In this document: positions 24,140-35,984 of the stretch, piece by piece
How positions within the stretch are numbered: position 1 is the first letter of the stretch
Layout of the letters: each line of letters begins with the position of its first letter
Assembly (NCBI RefSeq): GCF_016802725.1
Contig: NC_052678.1
Location: 8,672,001 to 8,736,000 of the forward strand
From: Solenopsis invicta
Taxonomy: Eukaryota; Arthropoda; Insecta; Hymenoptera; Formicidae
DNA length: 64,000 bases
Reading direction: 5' to 3'
Translations under genes and position numbers: made by a program
The notes under the pieces: generated by a model
Seen by the model: the letters and a program-made list of their open reading frames with translations, nothing else
Databases searched by the model: none
Told to the model about the DNA's origin: nothing

Positions 24140-24469
24140 ATCTGCTTCTCGTTGATTCGAAGATTGCGGCTCGCGTTCGAAGTTCGTCGGTCGACAGATA
24201 ACGACGAAAATTGCAAACTCAGGAAAACTAACAAGCTCGAATTAAATTATGCATTCGTACGGTCAGTTAATGCTAGTAATCGTTGCATAACGTATTTCAG
24301 AAACGAGAGAGTAAAAGCCCTCGCTCGAGCGGAAATTTCGTCTGAGGCTCGCTCACAATTAGCGTCGATAAATTTAATGAAGAAGACCGCAAAGTCGGAA
24401 GAAACGGCGAGCTCACCGATCGATTTATACATTCCCGCGGCCAGTGGGTTAATTGCGTTCCCCCGGTAG
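24140..24469 (+). other. Candidate exon, 109 codons open after a strong acceptor (+)
   Basis: A tract ACTTTCTCTGTTAG ends at 24139, and the frame starting at the next base (phase 0) is open to TAG at 24467-24469. The peptide is mixed-charge with no known motif; it begins ICFSLIRRLRLAFEVRR and later has AEISSEARSQLASINLMKKT. No good donor lies inside. If real it would be a terminal exon, with the nearest AATAAA cluster only near 25215. The - strand has overlapping frames, so this remains tentative. Confidence 0.25.
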
Positions 24470-24768
24470 CGTGACTGCTCGCGTTCCCGGACAAAGCGGA
24501 CGGCCCGAGCGAATCGCTCGCTATCGGTTCTCTCGAACGGTTGGCAAGTGGTGGGCAAGACGGGCGAGAAACACGCACATGCACGTGCGTGCGTCATCGC
24601 GAGATATCGGCGTGCCGCCGAACTGTCTGTCAGGCAAAGTTGATGGCGCGCTCGCGCAAGCGCGCGCGTGCGCGAGTTCTATCTACGCGCGCCGAGACGG
24701 CTGTAATACGCGCGGTGCGTCCGCTCACGTGTCCGTGCACGCGAGCCCGATAGAGCGCGAGAAATTCT

Positions 24769-24800
24769 AGAGAGAGAGAGAGAGCGAGAGAGGGAGAAGG
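24769..24800. repeat. (GA)n microsatellite
   Basis: GA dinucleotides with a CGAG interruption. On the - strand it creates a perfect-looking polypyrimidine tract ending CTAG. Confidence 0.9.
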
Positions 24801-25354
24801 TGGTGGGTGGCGGGTGGCGGAGAGAGAACGCGGGGAAAATCGCGGAACGATAGAAAAGAGAGACAAGGGGCAGGCGGAGAGGGAGACGAGACGGCGATTA
24901 GGTCGCGGTGTGGCTTGTAACGTCCCGCATCATCGCTATACATAGATCGAAACGCACTTGTCACGAGGCTCGCGCTCCGAAATTAGATACGTTACGACAC
25001 GCGCAAGCGTTGCACTTTTTTCCCTCTTTTGCCCTCTTTTTTTCTCGCGTGTGTGTGTGTGTGTGTGTGTGCGTGTTTCTTCATTCTCTCGGGATTTACT
25101 TTACATACCCGACTGCGAATCAACCGTCATCGGTGATTATGCGACCCGCACGGCGTACTGAAACGTTTATTTATGTAACATTCTAAAAACGATCAGCAAG
25201 AAAATAATATGTATAAATAAATAATATGTTAATTAATAACACGACAGATAACTAGTTGTCAAGTGTTGGAAGAACAAGTTAATCACTTTTTTTTTGCGAC
25301 AGCTGTAATATAACATTACGCGTCTTCATATAATGATATGAATGTCCGTTAGGT
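24801..25354. other. Non-coding stretch with a GT microsatellite
   Basis: Purine-rich to about 24900, then CpG-rich, with (GT)11 at 25047-25076. AT-rich from 25180 on. No gene. Confidence 0.6.
25047..25076. repeat. (GT)n microsatellite
   Basis: Eleven perfect GT units followed by GCGTGT. Confidence 0.9.
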
Positions 25355-25620
25355 GTACTCTGAAAAAAAGTTTGATAACAGCTATCGGATGCTAAGTAAA
25401 ATATTTACCGACTGAATATTCGGTTAACATAAACAAAAAATTAATTTATTTTCCTAAATATTTAGTAAGTGTTATGCCAAACGTAATATAACCAACTGTT
25501 TGGCAATGCTTATTAAATATTTACAAAAGTAAAATTATTTTTGGTTATCAAATAAATATTTATTTGGCATTATGTCTATCAATATTTGCTAACTATTTGG
25601 AGCTGGAAACTTTCCTTCAA
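25355..25620. mobile_element. Fold-back element, ~266 bp (relative of 10948-11030)
   Basis: The two halves are inverted copies that pair almost to the centre: the left half ends with CTAAATATTTAGTAAG and TGCCAAAC, and the right half starts with GTTTGGCAATGC and continues with ATTAAATATTTAC. The first ~85 bp align with 10948-11030. AT-rich, no coding capacity. A MITE or a long cruciform-forming repeat. Confidence 0.65.

Positions 25621-25626
<6 letters not shown>

Positions 25627-25663
<37 letters not shown>
25627..25663. repeat. (GA)14 followed by a G run
   Basis: Perfect GA repeat (25627-25654) then nine G. It directly abuts the fold-back element, a common arrangement where an element inserted beside or seeded a simple repeat. 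Confidence 0.9.
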
Positions 25664-28268
25664 AGGAAGATGTACGAGTTTGCTTTTTAATGCAAAGTCC
25701 TGATGCTTTAATGATTCGACCTGTATAAAGCTTAATACACAATAAAAAGCACAGAAAATAGAAGCAGTTCAGTATGTTGAATAAGGAAAATATTTCGAGT
25801 GTTTTCCATTCAACGTATTCAATTATTCCTTTTCCCCCTTTTTTTTTTATTATTCTTTATTCCGTGTCTGGGACTTTAGAGATGTCCGTGGTGGCGTGGT
25901 GACGAACGCGTTACAGTATAAATCCCATTAACATCGCGTCTCGTTACGTCAGGCGCGCGCGCGGTAAACGCAACGTGGCCGACTATACGCGCGATTACGC
26001 GCGCGATCGTATAATTGTGACGTGAGCGTACACGCTAAATTTCGCACCGCGGCAGCGTGTAAGGAGGGAAAGAGAGGAGGCTAGCCGGGGGGGACCACCA
26101 CGTGCATCGGGTCTGCCTCGTATAATTGCGAAAATATCGGCGAAATGGGCTTTCGGTGTAACGCGCGCTCGTTAATCGCGCCGGCGGTGCTCGTCCGCGG
26201 TGATCCACGATGTATTTTTCGACTCGCATTTACGGGCGTCGCATTCCCCGTGCTCCACTGTACCTTCCGCGCGTTTTCCGTGCCCCACGATTAGCGCGAT
26301 AAAATGTATTTTACCGCCGATCAATTCCCGGGATCGCGCGCTGTCCCGATTAAACGAAATACGCCCGGAGGAGAATTGTCCTGTCGTGCACGCGCGGCGT
26401 GCAAGGCCGGCGGTTACATTACGTGACGATGCGCGGGAGGGTGGCGGAGGTGGAGGCGGTTTCACGTGTGGGTCGACGCGAATCACTCGCAAAAACGTAC
26501 GCGGAATAATTGAATTCGCTCGTTCGGTGAAAACGACGTTGTGTCCCACGAAAGAAAAGCGCGATCTCTCTGTCGATCTCGCTGTCGCGCGCGTATCCAG
26601 CATCCAGTAGATCGGATATGTTTGAAAAAGGGGAATTCAATATTTTTATAGTTGTTCAAGTTCGCCACGACGACTTTATTGCCAATCGGAGACTCTGTGT
26701 ATCGTCTCGAGGGAGAAACTCGCGCGCGGCGTGGCGCGGCGTGGCGCGGCGTGGCGCGGCATCGACTCGAAGAGAGTGCAGGGAAGGAAATTCACTCGGA
26801 GAAGTGGATCCTCCATAACTCCTCTCCGAGCAACATCGAATAAGTTTCTTCGATATTATTGCCGTGCACGAGCGCGGAAAGGCTCCCCAGCCTTTCTGTA
26901 TCCCATCATTTGGAATATGAAACGTCCCGCATGCCGCGTGCCGGAATTTACGAGCTAACTTTATAGAGTGGCGTGCCCGTTAACTTGACGTGTATCACGG
27001 ACGCGTCTCATCGTCGTAGTAGTCACGCGTGCGTTTCGTTATTAACTCTTTCCAGTCCACTAGTACCATATGGCACTAGTTGGCACCCGTAGACGACACG
27101 CAGTTTATTTTCGGCAATAAATTTGCTTACGCGGACGGACGACCGCGGCCGTGAGCGCGGCGAGAGATGTTCGTTTCGTGCGAGCTAACATATACTCCCA
27201 TCTCCAGCGTCATTATCACCGATAATGCGTTGTAACGCCTGTTTCACCGAGCATCTCGTTTGCCACTAATCAATCGCAACAGCTACCATCCTTCTTTTTC
27301 TACCATTCGAACACGTGTTTCTTATTAAGCGCGCGCCTGAATATGCAACGTAACGCACAGGTCACGATGTGAAATTGACGAGTTATTATTATCATCCGTG
27401 ATATTTATCACGTCTGATGAAATATCTTCTCCTCGTTATGTATGCAGAATGCTAAAAGTATTTTATACAAAACGAAAATCAACATACGCGCGCGCGGCAA
27501 AACGATGAGGTGAAATTGATTCGCCGCTTTATGATATTCGCAGAATATGAATATCAGCTTTAGATATTCAAGCTGGAAATTCAAAGAACGTTAGGAAGAA
27601 AATTGAGAACAAAATTCTATATAGTACGACGTTCGCTCTTGCTTTTGCCATGGGCTTTTCATCTAACCGCGAAAACCTGTAGCCATCATGGTGATGGACG
27701 TATGCGGGCTCTCTCTACTAAAACTCTATATATATTCTTTATAATTTATTTCCTTCTTACGGTTTACGGTTCGTCCTACGTTCTTCGACGTTCGTGTCTT
27801 TCGTCGCTCCCGCGTCACGCTCGCCGATCCTTTTGTCTTCTTTCCGTTTGTCATGTCATCGGTCTTCTGTCTCTCGGACGTTTTCAATGTCATTCATCAA
27901 ACGTGCTGAATCGTAACAATTCGACGTCCGCGGAAGTGCGTATTTCCGGGGGGAAACGTGTATTATATAGGGCGAGACGTACAATTACCCGACACCCTTA
28001 CAACTTTTCATACGTAACTGTATGCGTGCAATTTACGATACAGCGCTACAGTAGCGCGCGGAGTGTGCAGGATCAATAAAAGTCTTACGATATCGCAAGA
28101 GCGTCGTATGACTTCGCGCCTCTCATTCACTCGTTCATTCATTCGGTAAAAGATCGTTTATGGCTCGATCACTCTGATGATTCAGCGACATTTCGACATT
28201 TCTCGCTTACGGTATCAATAAAATGTAACAACGCTTCCACGCTCTTCCCGCTCTAAAACAGTATACCG
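25664..28268. other. Non-coding stretch, CpG-rich
   Basis: CpG-rich from 25900. It contains a 10-bp tandem repeat (listed) and a 158-codon + frame at 27603-28079 with no ATG of good context and no motif; its hydrophobic stretch (IFFIIYFLLTVYG) is not enough to call a membrane protein. No gene is supported. Confidence 0.5.
26722..26760. repeat. 10-bp tandem repeat GTGGCGCGGC
   Basis: Three exact units (26731-26760) and a partial one before. It resembles the GCGCC pentamer run near 36027 in composition. Confidence 0.9.
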
Positions 28269-28314
28269 CTTTATTTCCTTTTTTTTTCCCCTCCTTTGTC
28301 TTCTCGTGTTCCAG

Positions 28315-28685
28315 CAAAGCTCTTTGAACTACGGGCGGATTCTCCGTTCGCGTTCAAAGAAAAGTGCCCGTTGCACTTGGCGAAAAAGCATCGCGGCGAT
28401 TTTCAGGAAATATCTTTGTCGTGGCAGGAAGGAGCTCTGAGAGAGCGAGCTTGCGGAGAGAACTTTTGCGGTTGCAGGCGTCGCTCCGCTATATTGTGTA
28501 ATGACGGCTGCTTCATTACGCGAATGTGTTTGAGCGAAAGAAGTGCTCGCGTCTTTCATCTCGCCAAGGCTCGAGCTCGATTAAAGGTTTCATTCTTTCA
28601 ATGGACGATGCACGCTGGAAAAAGCCAATCCTTAACTTTTAATTATCCGATACGCTCCTCCGTGGAGTATCAGTCATTAATTTAA
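28315..28685 (+). other. Candidate terminal exon (+) after a very strong acceptor
   Basis: A pyrimidine tract of about 40 nt (28270-28310) ends TTCCAG at 28314. The following frame (after two bases) is open for about 122 codons to TAA at 28683. AATAAA overlaps the stop at 28684-28689. The peptide is cysteine- and arginine-containing (RERACGENFCGCRRRSAI) with no family I know. The polyA signal is unusually close to the stop and lies at the edge of AT-rich repeat DNA, so it may be fortuitous. No partner donor upstream can be proven. Confidence 0.25.
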
Positions 28686-28726
28686 TAAAATTTAAAAAGT
28701 AACTGATAAAGAACGAGCTGAGAAAA

Positions 28727-28957
28727 ATGGATAAATTTTGCAAGTAAAAACGATACGTTTTTTCTTCCTTTTGAGCTGTTAATCTTTAAAAAATTTTAAT
28801 GTGTCAAAAAAGTATTTTTTAAAAAATTAAAAAAGATTACAATTTTTTGAAGGTCACAATCAGATTCAGCAGCACTGAAAAACTACAAAAAAAAACAATT
28901 TTTATTTATCTGATCCAGAAGCAAAAATCGACTCATCTTATCCATCATCCTTTTACT
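28727..28957. mobile_element. Decayed long-arm fold-back element, family 2 copy a
   Basis: The right arm (about 28835-28957), read inverted, aligns with the right arm of 32257-32978: GGAT(G)ATGGATAA, AATAAAAA, TAGTTTTTCAGT and GAATCTGATTGTGACC. The left arm is shortened by internal deletion. No coding capacity. Confidence 0.55.
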
Positions 28958-29984
28958 AAGAAATAACAATTGCGCGAGTCTGTGGGTCATATGTATGATA
29001 AAATATTTATCATGTACTGATAAAATATTTTATATTTTATCAATAATATTATGTTATATTTAGGACTATAAAATTATTCATGTAAGGTGTAAGGATAAAT
29101 TGTGTAGAAAATATCCGGTATTTTTTGGGAATGGTATTACTCCGGAGATTAATATTGGAGAATCGAAAGACTACGTTTCTTGAAAGCGCTCTATTGATAA
29201 AAAGGTGTTCACCCCTGACCCTTTAATCGCCGTAACGGCGTAGCGGAGTGAAAGGACGTATTTTACGAGGACTTAAAGCAAACTCGGATCCGATCGTTGA
29301 GCACCTTTTCACGAATCGTTCCCGCGATCGGAATCGAATGTCGAACGATCTCTCATCGACAATACATGCTGTTCCAACAAGCTTTACTATTTTATTATGG
29401 GACAGGGAAGAGGAGCCACGTTATGCTCACGCAATGATAGGGGGCAAGTGAAGGTAGAGGAGGAAATCATGGTTAAAACGGAAAGGGAAAAAAAAGTCGA
29501 TGGGGAGCGTAATCTCTCTCTCTCTCGCTCTTTCTCTCCCGTGTATTTCAACCCGCGACACTAAAAGCAGTGGTTTCGCGCCCGGAAAACCCACACTTTT
29601 TGGCCCCGGGCCAAGGAGCCCGTGTATATATAGCGGACATACCACTCCAGATATCCTAACCCAGTAAACTCGAGCGTACGTTAAAACAATACGGCACACG
29701 CGATGACGTTGCGGATCGCTCGCTCGCTCGTTCGCTCGCTCGGAAACGTGGCCGCATGCTGTGTGTAACGGACACGTAGCGATAAAAGTATCTGCCACCT
29801 GCGCGTTTGCAGGTATTCAATCGACCTCCTACACAGCGGACACGCTTTAAACTGTTATTTTGAAAGACGCTAAAATGACAGTGGATACAGCGTGCGCTTC
29901 GCAAAGGAAAGGTTTGCTGGGTGAAACAATTGATTTTGTAATTGTTTAATTTAGAGAAGAGCTGCTGAACATTTTATTAACAAT
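28958..29984. other. Non-coding stretch
   Basis: AT-rich to 29150, then CpG-rich with a CT run (29511-29537) and a GCTC-type run (29721-29746). A TATATATAG box-like site at 29624-29632 has no evident gene downstream. Confidence 0.55.
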
Positions 29985-30356
29985 TGAGTTATTTTTAATT
30001 ACATTTCCCGTTTGATATTGTATGCAAATGAATGGAAATTGTAACTGTCTATTACTGCAATGTTTGATCTTTCACTAATAAGAAATTAATTTACTACAAA
30101 TCTTTTTATTAAAGATACAATTTAGGCAGTCGTCTAAATTGTACCTGTGGGTTTTCTAAATCGTATTACCTTTGTAAGCAAGCATCGCCTTCGAATATAT
30201 GAGTTAAAATAATTAAAAATATAAGGCATCATCAACTTACTACCAAAACTTATTTTATCATTAAATGTTGCTTATATCAAGTAAAAATGTAAAATATTAA
30301 TAAAATGTGATTTAGGCAACTGGTGCGCATTCGACAATTTTTTCCTCTTACAGTTG
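29985..30356 (+). repeat. Dispersed AT-rich repeat, copy B
   Basis: Direct-orientation counterpart of 23205-23795, sharing three ordered blocks. Copy B ends with a perfect-looking splice-acceptor tract (TTTTTTCCTCTTACAG, ending 30353). The frames after it close within 17 codons, so no exon is called. Confidence 0.6.
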
Positions 30357-32256
30357 CGTTATGAGAGATTTGACTAAGATAATGAATTATCACTTGGCCT
30401 GAAAATGATACGGAAACATTAAGACGTATCTCGATTAAAAGCTTTATCCGAAGATGCATCCAGTCGATACAAACTCGACCTCGACGGAAAGAAAACAGAG
30501 CGTAGGAAGTATCGACGTTAACGCGAGTAAATTAACGTTGACGTGAAAATATCTTCGGTTTCTCGAGAGCGGAAGAGCCGTCGCGTCGGGGGGGATGGGA
30601 TTCGAAGGGATACGACGTCAGCGATTTAAGGAAAGTCAAAATCGTTTTACGGGCCAATCGGTTTCCATGCGGAATACGGGATTATACGACGCTATTTACG
30701 TGAGTGGAGATAAACGATCGCGGAATAGAAGGAGGCGGATGGTTATTGGTCCCGATCCATATCGGACGACGTATAACGCTCCTCCGCCCTGCATACCACC
30801 TTCCCACCGTTGGTGGTTAGGTACCTCCCGCGAATTTTTTTCACCGCGTCGGTCGCGCGCGGTTTTACGAGCGACGCGTTCTTCGGCGAGGTAATCTAAT
30901 TGACGCATAAATTAGAGGGCCCGGCAACGCTCGAATCGACTGACACTTACGATCGGGTGCCGTGCAGCGTGCGGCTTTCGCATCTATTCTACCGGTGCTA
31001 TCCAATTCTACTACGCATCCGCGGTGTACGCACAACTCGCCACTCGCGCCACGCAATTCAGTGCGTTATCCGAGAGCGCGTTGTCTCGCTCGTTGAATCA
31101 TTTCCATTTAAAATAAGACGGCGCAATAATAAACTTTCGATCCGCTTCCCGCACGGAAAACTTGCCGCGCTACCTCAGCTGCTTAGTGACCCGTTTCAGT
31201 TAAAGTAAAATGACGTGACGGGGGAAAGAGATATAAACTTTCGATTTATTTTACTCGTAGACGGGAAACTTGCTGCAACGCTTCATCTCAGTTATTCAAC
31301 GATGAGTTACCCGGTGGCGGGCAGATTAAAAACCATTATACATTAATCTGCATAAAGATAAAAACGTGGGAATAGCTTGATTGATGAAACGCGCGCGCGC
31401 ACGCCCGACATACATTTTCTCAAACAATGTGATAAATTATATTAAATATTTTGCGGTTCCGATCCGTTTATGTACTTTGCATTTGCCTTTACATTAACTT
31501 GCGTGCGACGGAGGTTTGACGTGTGCCAACGCCCACTGACGCATCCCATCGAATTCGCTATAAATCACTTCATTTACCCATAAATCATTTTGCTCCTACA
31601 AAATGAATTTGCACGTACAATAAATAATTTGTTAATTCACAAGTCAATCCAATTGATTTGGATTGATGAGCCGAACAAAAATTTAGCGTCCCGCTCACCG
31701 CGCGTGCACGCGGCGGGCGCGGCCTGATTTTCCCGCCGCGCTCGCGCGAGCAAATTCGACGGCCGGCGCGATAAACGAGGAATAAACCATCGGGCGTACC
31801 GTACACCCTCCATTCGCGTTTCGCCGTTCTATTTTCTGTCGTAATAAAGATCGATATCCGCGCGCGATTTATTGGTCTCCGATGGCCCCCGGCCTGGCCT
31901 GGCGATCGCGCGATGGACGACACGAGCGTCATTTCGAGAGGATCTATGGCCCGCTCTCTACAGGACGATACTGACTCGTCCTATTAGCGATAACGACGAC
32001 GACCGTACTGAAAATGCGTTACCCCGTGCGAACTCTCCAAGATATGTTTTTTTTTATATAGAAGAAGGTCCTGTCATGCCTCGCGCCACCTCGCGCTGCA
32101 TGACAGGAGCCTTTGTAACCGGCGCGGCGTTAGTAGTTCGATTTGACAAACGTGATCCCTAACAATCATTGCTCTTCGAAGGACGAAAAAATTCAATCTT
32201 GAAATAAGGCATGTAGTAGTACCGGTAATAATTTAGCAATATTTAGAAAATAGAAA
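30357..32256. other. Non-coding stretch
   Basis: CpG-rich; open frames up to 115 codons on both strands without motifs. A short (CG)n tract lies near 31390. Nothing else is seen. Confidence 0.6.
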
Positions 32257-32978
32257 GGACATTAGGTAAAATGGGTCAATTTTAATATTCGGAGTAGCAA
32301 AAAAAATAATTTTTCTTTTTTCTTTCAGTTTTTGAGCATTTGAATCTGATTCTGATCTTAACAAAATTTTAATTTATCAGGAAAGTATTGAAATCAACAC
32401 ATGAGGTTATTAAACTTAGTAGCATCGTAAATTATCGTTGTTGAGCTTTACATATTAAATCGTGTTTTCGTACTAATAAAACATGATAATGCTCTCATAT
32501 AGTTCATCATGTTTTACCGAATAAAACAATCAAAAAACTATCAATCTAAAAACAAAGACATTATCGGTGATAACTATTTTAAATCTTGATCAGGGCAATT
32601 GAAAGCATTATTGTTCATTACATCTTTCAATGACCCTCTCCCAGAGTATTCTATTGTGTAGTATTTTTCCTACTAAAAATGATAAAATTCATTAAAAAAA
32701 TATTTTTAAACTCCAAGATCCGCTTTGAATAAGGCCTTCTTCACTTATTAATTTTCTTTGTTTATTTCGCTGTAGTTTTACATTTTCATCAACATACCGT
32801 TCTCCAAATAAGTTACTACACATATTTAATAACTTTATGTACCGATTTTAGTACTTTTCCAACAAATTAAAAATTTTTAGGTCAGAATCACATTCAGTAA
32901 CTAAAAAATTACGAGAAAAACATACCGTTTTTATTCAACGCTCCAAAGGCCAAATTAGACGATTTTATCCATCCTTTG
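32257..32978. mobile_element. Fold-back element with ~170-bp arms, family 2 copy b (~720 bp)
   Basis: Arms 32257-32425 and 32808-32978 are diverged inverted copies. Shared landmarks include a GGAYRTTRGGTAAAATG-like terminus, TTTTTGAGCATTTGAATCTGATTCTGA (ATCTGATTCTGA in one arm and TGTGATTCTGAC in the other), GGAAAGTA(T/C) and GAGGTTATTAAA or its variant. The ~380-bp centre is AT-rich with no ORF. It fits a non-autonomous transposon with long inverted repeats; a decayed relative lies 3.5 kb upstream. Confidence 0.65.
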
Positions 32979-34048
32979 CTGTTTTTAAAGCGTAACAACG
33001 TAGTGCTTTTTGCGTCGTGAAAATTTGCATCGTTGCAACCTTGGCTCAGCGTTCAAAACAAACTGCTCTTTCGCACCTGTCCTCGTGTAAATTGACATTT
33101 TGTAACGACGTCCGTGCAGCCTGTCCGACAAAACGACGATGAATATTTCGCGCCGCGTCCGCGTCGGGAGATCGAGCGGAAAGTTACCGGCGTATCATTA
33201 CGGCACGAGATCTCGCGGTTACAAGACGTAATGATCACGTGAGTCTGCCATTGAAAAATTAGCCATTGCGCAACGCGAATTGGCTCTTGATGCTGATGCG
33301 ATATTGAGAAATTACGAATCTACATAGACATTATCCAATTGTTTGCCATTAGTAGAACACACAGAAAAACAATTTTTTTTTTTTACTGAAGCTATAGGCA
33401 GCAAACGTAGACGTTTATAAAAAAATTAATTCAAAGACGTTTATGAAAAAAAAATTGAATTCTAATTAACTTTAATTTTCCAATTACATAAAAGGAAAAA
33501 CATGCCTTTTATATTTTCTCGTTGAATTACACTTCTGCTGGATATCATTGTTAGCTTTTAGAGATTATTGGAGCTTGAAATCGTCGAAAAGAGTCATCGC
33601 CGATATCGCCACGAATCGCTATGGCGATTTTTACGCGAAATCCGCAAAGTGTGGTTTAATATCCGCACGCCCCGATACCACCGTCACTCCTTTAGAACTT
33701 GTCTATTTCTGCGAGACGTCCAACGACGCGACAACGACGGTCATCTTTCGAGTGGTAGGATGCGGCAGGATGAAGCCTTTTATACTCGAGTCTGCCAACG
33801 CGAAAGACGGTAACTGAAATCCGATCGGGCTGACACACCTCGCCGGCTGCGGAATTCTTTTGAGCACGATCACGCATCAGGCACACTTTTCGCGACCATT
33901 ATATCGCTGGTCGACGTCATTCGCTCGCTGCCCTTTGATGTTGTTCGCGAAATTTTAGCGAGAAGGAAAGAACTAGCGGGGAGAAAAAAATCTCCGTGCG
34001 GGAAAACGGTTGAAAAGTTTCCACAATCAACGTTGCGTAATCCGTCTC
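32979..34048. other. Non-coding stretch
   Basis: Mixed. A short AT-rich patch (33358-33490) begins with a terminus resembling family 1 (CACAGAAAAACAATTTT) and carries two direct copies of AGACGTTTAT followed by A runs. Frames at 33548-33817 on + overlap each other without motifs. Confidence 0.5.
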
Positions 34049-34068
34049 TCGCGAGCATATGCTCGCGA
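34049..34068. repeat. Perfect 20-bp palindrome
   Basis: TCGCGAGCATATGCTCGCGA is its own reverse complement. It could be a dimeric protein site or cruciform seed; function unknown. Confidence 0.85.
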
Positions 34069-34615
34069 ACATTTCGTGTGTATTTCTGCTCGTTACATTA
34101 CGTATGTATAACGTACTTTAACTATTCTCGACCTCAAGGAACTCCTAACGGCGTACATTTGCGTCTTTCGACGCTCCCGCGTCTATATATCGTGCTCTAT
34201 CCTCATTAAAGCCTCTTAGCTTACCGAGCTTCTCAAGATTTACTAAGTAATTAACTAATCATTGTTTTCAAAGGATTATTGCCAATTTCCAAGTATAACT
34301 CGACGCGGCCATCGCGCGGGCGCGCGTCGGGATTTCCGCTCCTAAATAATTCTTGGTTTTCACCGCAAGAAAACAGTCTCGCGAAAAATTCCGTGAGAGC
34401 CAGGGAGATGGGAATTCGGCGTCCCCATATATTATGCGAGCGATACTTTAGGAGTTCCGTGGCGAGATGATGGCGACGAGGTCGACATCCGCCGCCGCGA
34501 ACTAGAATACGGAAGGCAGGGGCGGGTCACGCCCCGGCGTTAATTATTAATTATTCCGGTCGATTCGGTTCCCGGCTAGGAGAAACGAAGTTATCTTCTT
34601 ACCCGGTCGGCGCCA
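34069..34615. other. Non-coding stretch
   Basis: Nothing recognised. Confidence 0.6.
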
Positions 34616-34692
34616 ACGACGCCGCCGCCGCCATCGCCGTCTACGTCTCCGTCTCCGTCTCCGTCTCCGTCTTCGTCGCCCTTCGTCGTCCC
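34616..34692. repeat. GCC triplets and GTCTCC hexamer repeat
   Basis: CCG/GCC triplets followed by about five GTCTCC units and CGTCGC variants. The - strand frame through it reads as an Arg run. Confidence 0.85.
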
Positions 34693-35984
34693 TCTCCGAC
34701 GACGTCGCCGCTATCTTGTTCCTCTTAGTAGACGAAAAGTCTTTACTCACGTAACAACGTGGCCGTCGCGCGAGATTCGGTATGCAAAGCGGCAGACACG
34801 GCTTCATCCGTCTATTATGTATGTACGTTATCGCGACCCATTTCCGCCTGCCGCGAACGCGAGTCGACGGAACGGCGGTCGACACAGACGCCGGTATTTA
34901 TTTAAAGAAAAATCTCAGTAGCGCTACTTTTCAATCGCAAAAGCTTGGAAAATGTAGATACGAGAACATTCGGGGAATCTGGGACGCGGTATCCTGTGAT
35001 AAACTTTTCGTAAGAAGAAATATTTCACGGTTATCCGAAGCTCGCGGATCAGCACTTAACTTCAATCACTTGGCTTCCGTTTCTACGTATGATTTATTAA
35101 TTTTACGAAAATTCGCGTATTCTTTTTTAGAATAGCGTGTAACAATGAAAGATGTAGTTGCAGCTTTTCGTTGCAGCGTCTCGTAGCAAAGATCCTCGTT
35201 GCTGACAAGAATAATTCGGTCTCTCGAGAACGCAATTTCTTTCGCAATTTCTTTCGCAAGTCCGTCGCCGCTCTCTCACTCTCTCGGGCCTGGTTGTAAA
35301 AAAGAAAATCCCGCGTGCTCAAGGGCCGAGGATGGGCGAAAAAGAAAAGAGACGAGGAAAAAATTTCAAGCATCGGCGAAGTGCATTGTCAGAATTCTAG
35401 CGAGTCGACGCGAGTATACCTCTCGCTCTCTCGGGGTACTTGCTCTGAAAGCGCGATTCACCGGACGAGACTATTCGCACAAAGGGGAAGTGTATTGTAC
35501 ACCGAGGAGTCTAAGCTTATCCTGTACGGGTAGGTGAGTTTGCCTCAGGGTTGCGAGAGAGAATGAGGATGAAAGTACATCCATGATGATAGGGACGAAG
35601 ACAACCACCAAGACGATAGCCTTCCGGGCGAGATATACACAGACGAGAAACAAAAACCGGCGTTTCTCTCGCATCGCTGATCGTGAAACTGTAACGTGTC
35701 TCGAGACACGGTCGCGCGAGCTGGCTGGTCGTCTCCTCACTCTTGAGCTTAAAAGAAGCAACGCGAGTCGGAAAAGTCGGACTTGACGGGACGATCCTTG
35801 GAATCTTTCGATACATGAGCAAACGCGAAAAGAAGGAAAGCGCCGCGAAGAGAAGGAAGACGGAAAAGACGGACGCCATCCGCGGCAGAGAATATCCAGA
35901 TACTTAAGATGCCGCCGAAGACGTGGCAGCATTCGCTCGCGAAGAGAGCGAGGAATTCATTTCGTGTACGCGGAAACAGCGAGA
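34693..35984. other. Non-coding stretch, CpG-rich
   Basis: A consensus donor (GTAG before GTGAGT) is at 35532-35538 on + at the end of a 112-codon frame without ATG or motif. No matching acceptor pair could be placed. Open frames of 110-150 codons on the - strand overlap it. Confidence 0.45.

Noticed and set aside
24730..24768. - strand acceptor made by a (GA)n tract ending CTAG
   Set aside because: The tract is a microsatellite; the 38-nt block to the next donor-like GTGAGC is out of frame.
27603..28079. 158-codon + frame with a hydrophobic stretch
   Set aside because: No family resemblance, no ATG context or splice signals that fit, and the hydrophobic part is encoded by a T-rich patch.
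30337..30400. Excellent acceptor TTTTTTCCTCTTACAG at the end of dispersed repeat copy B
   Set aside because: Every frame after it closes within 17 codons and copy A lacks an equivalent AG, so it is probably incidental to the repeat.
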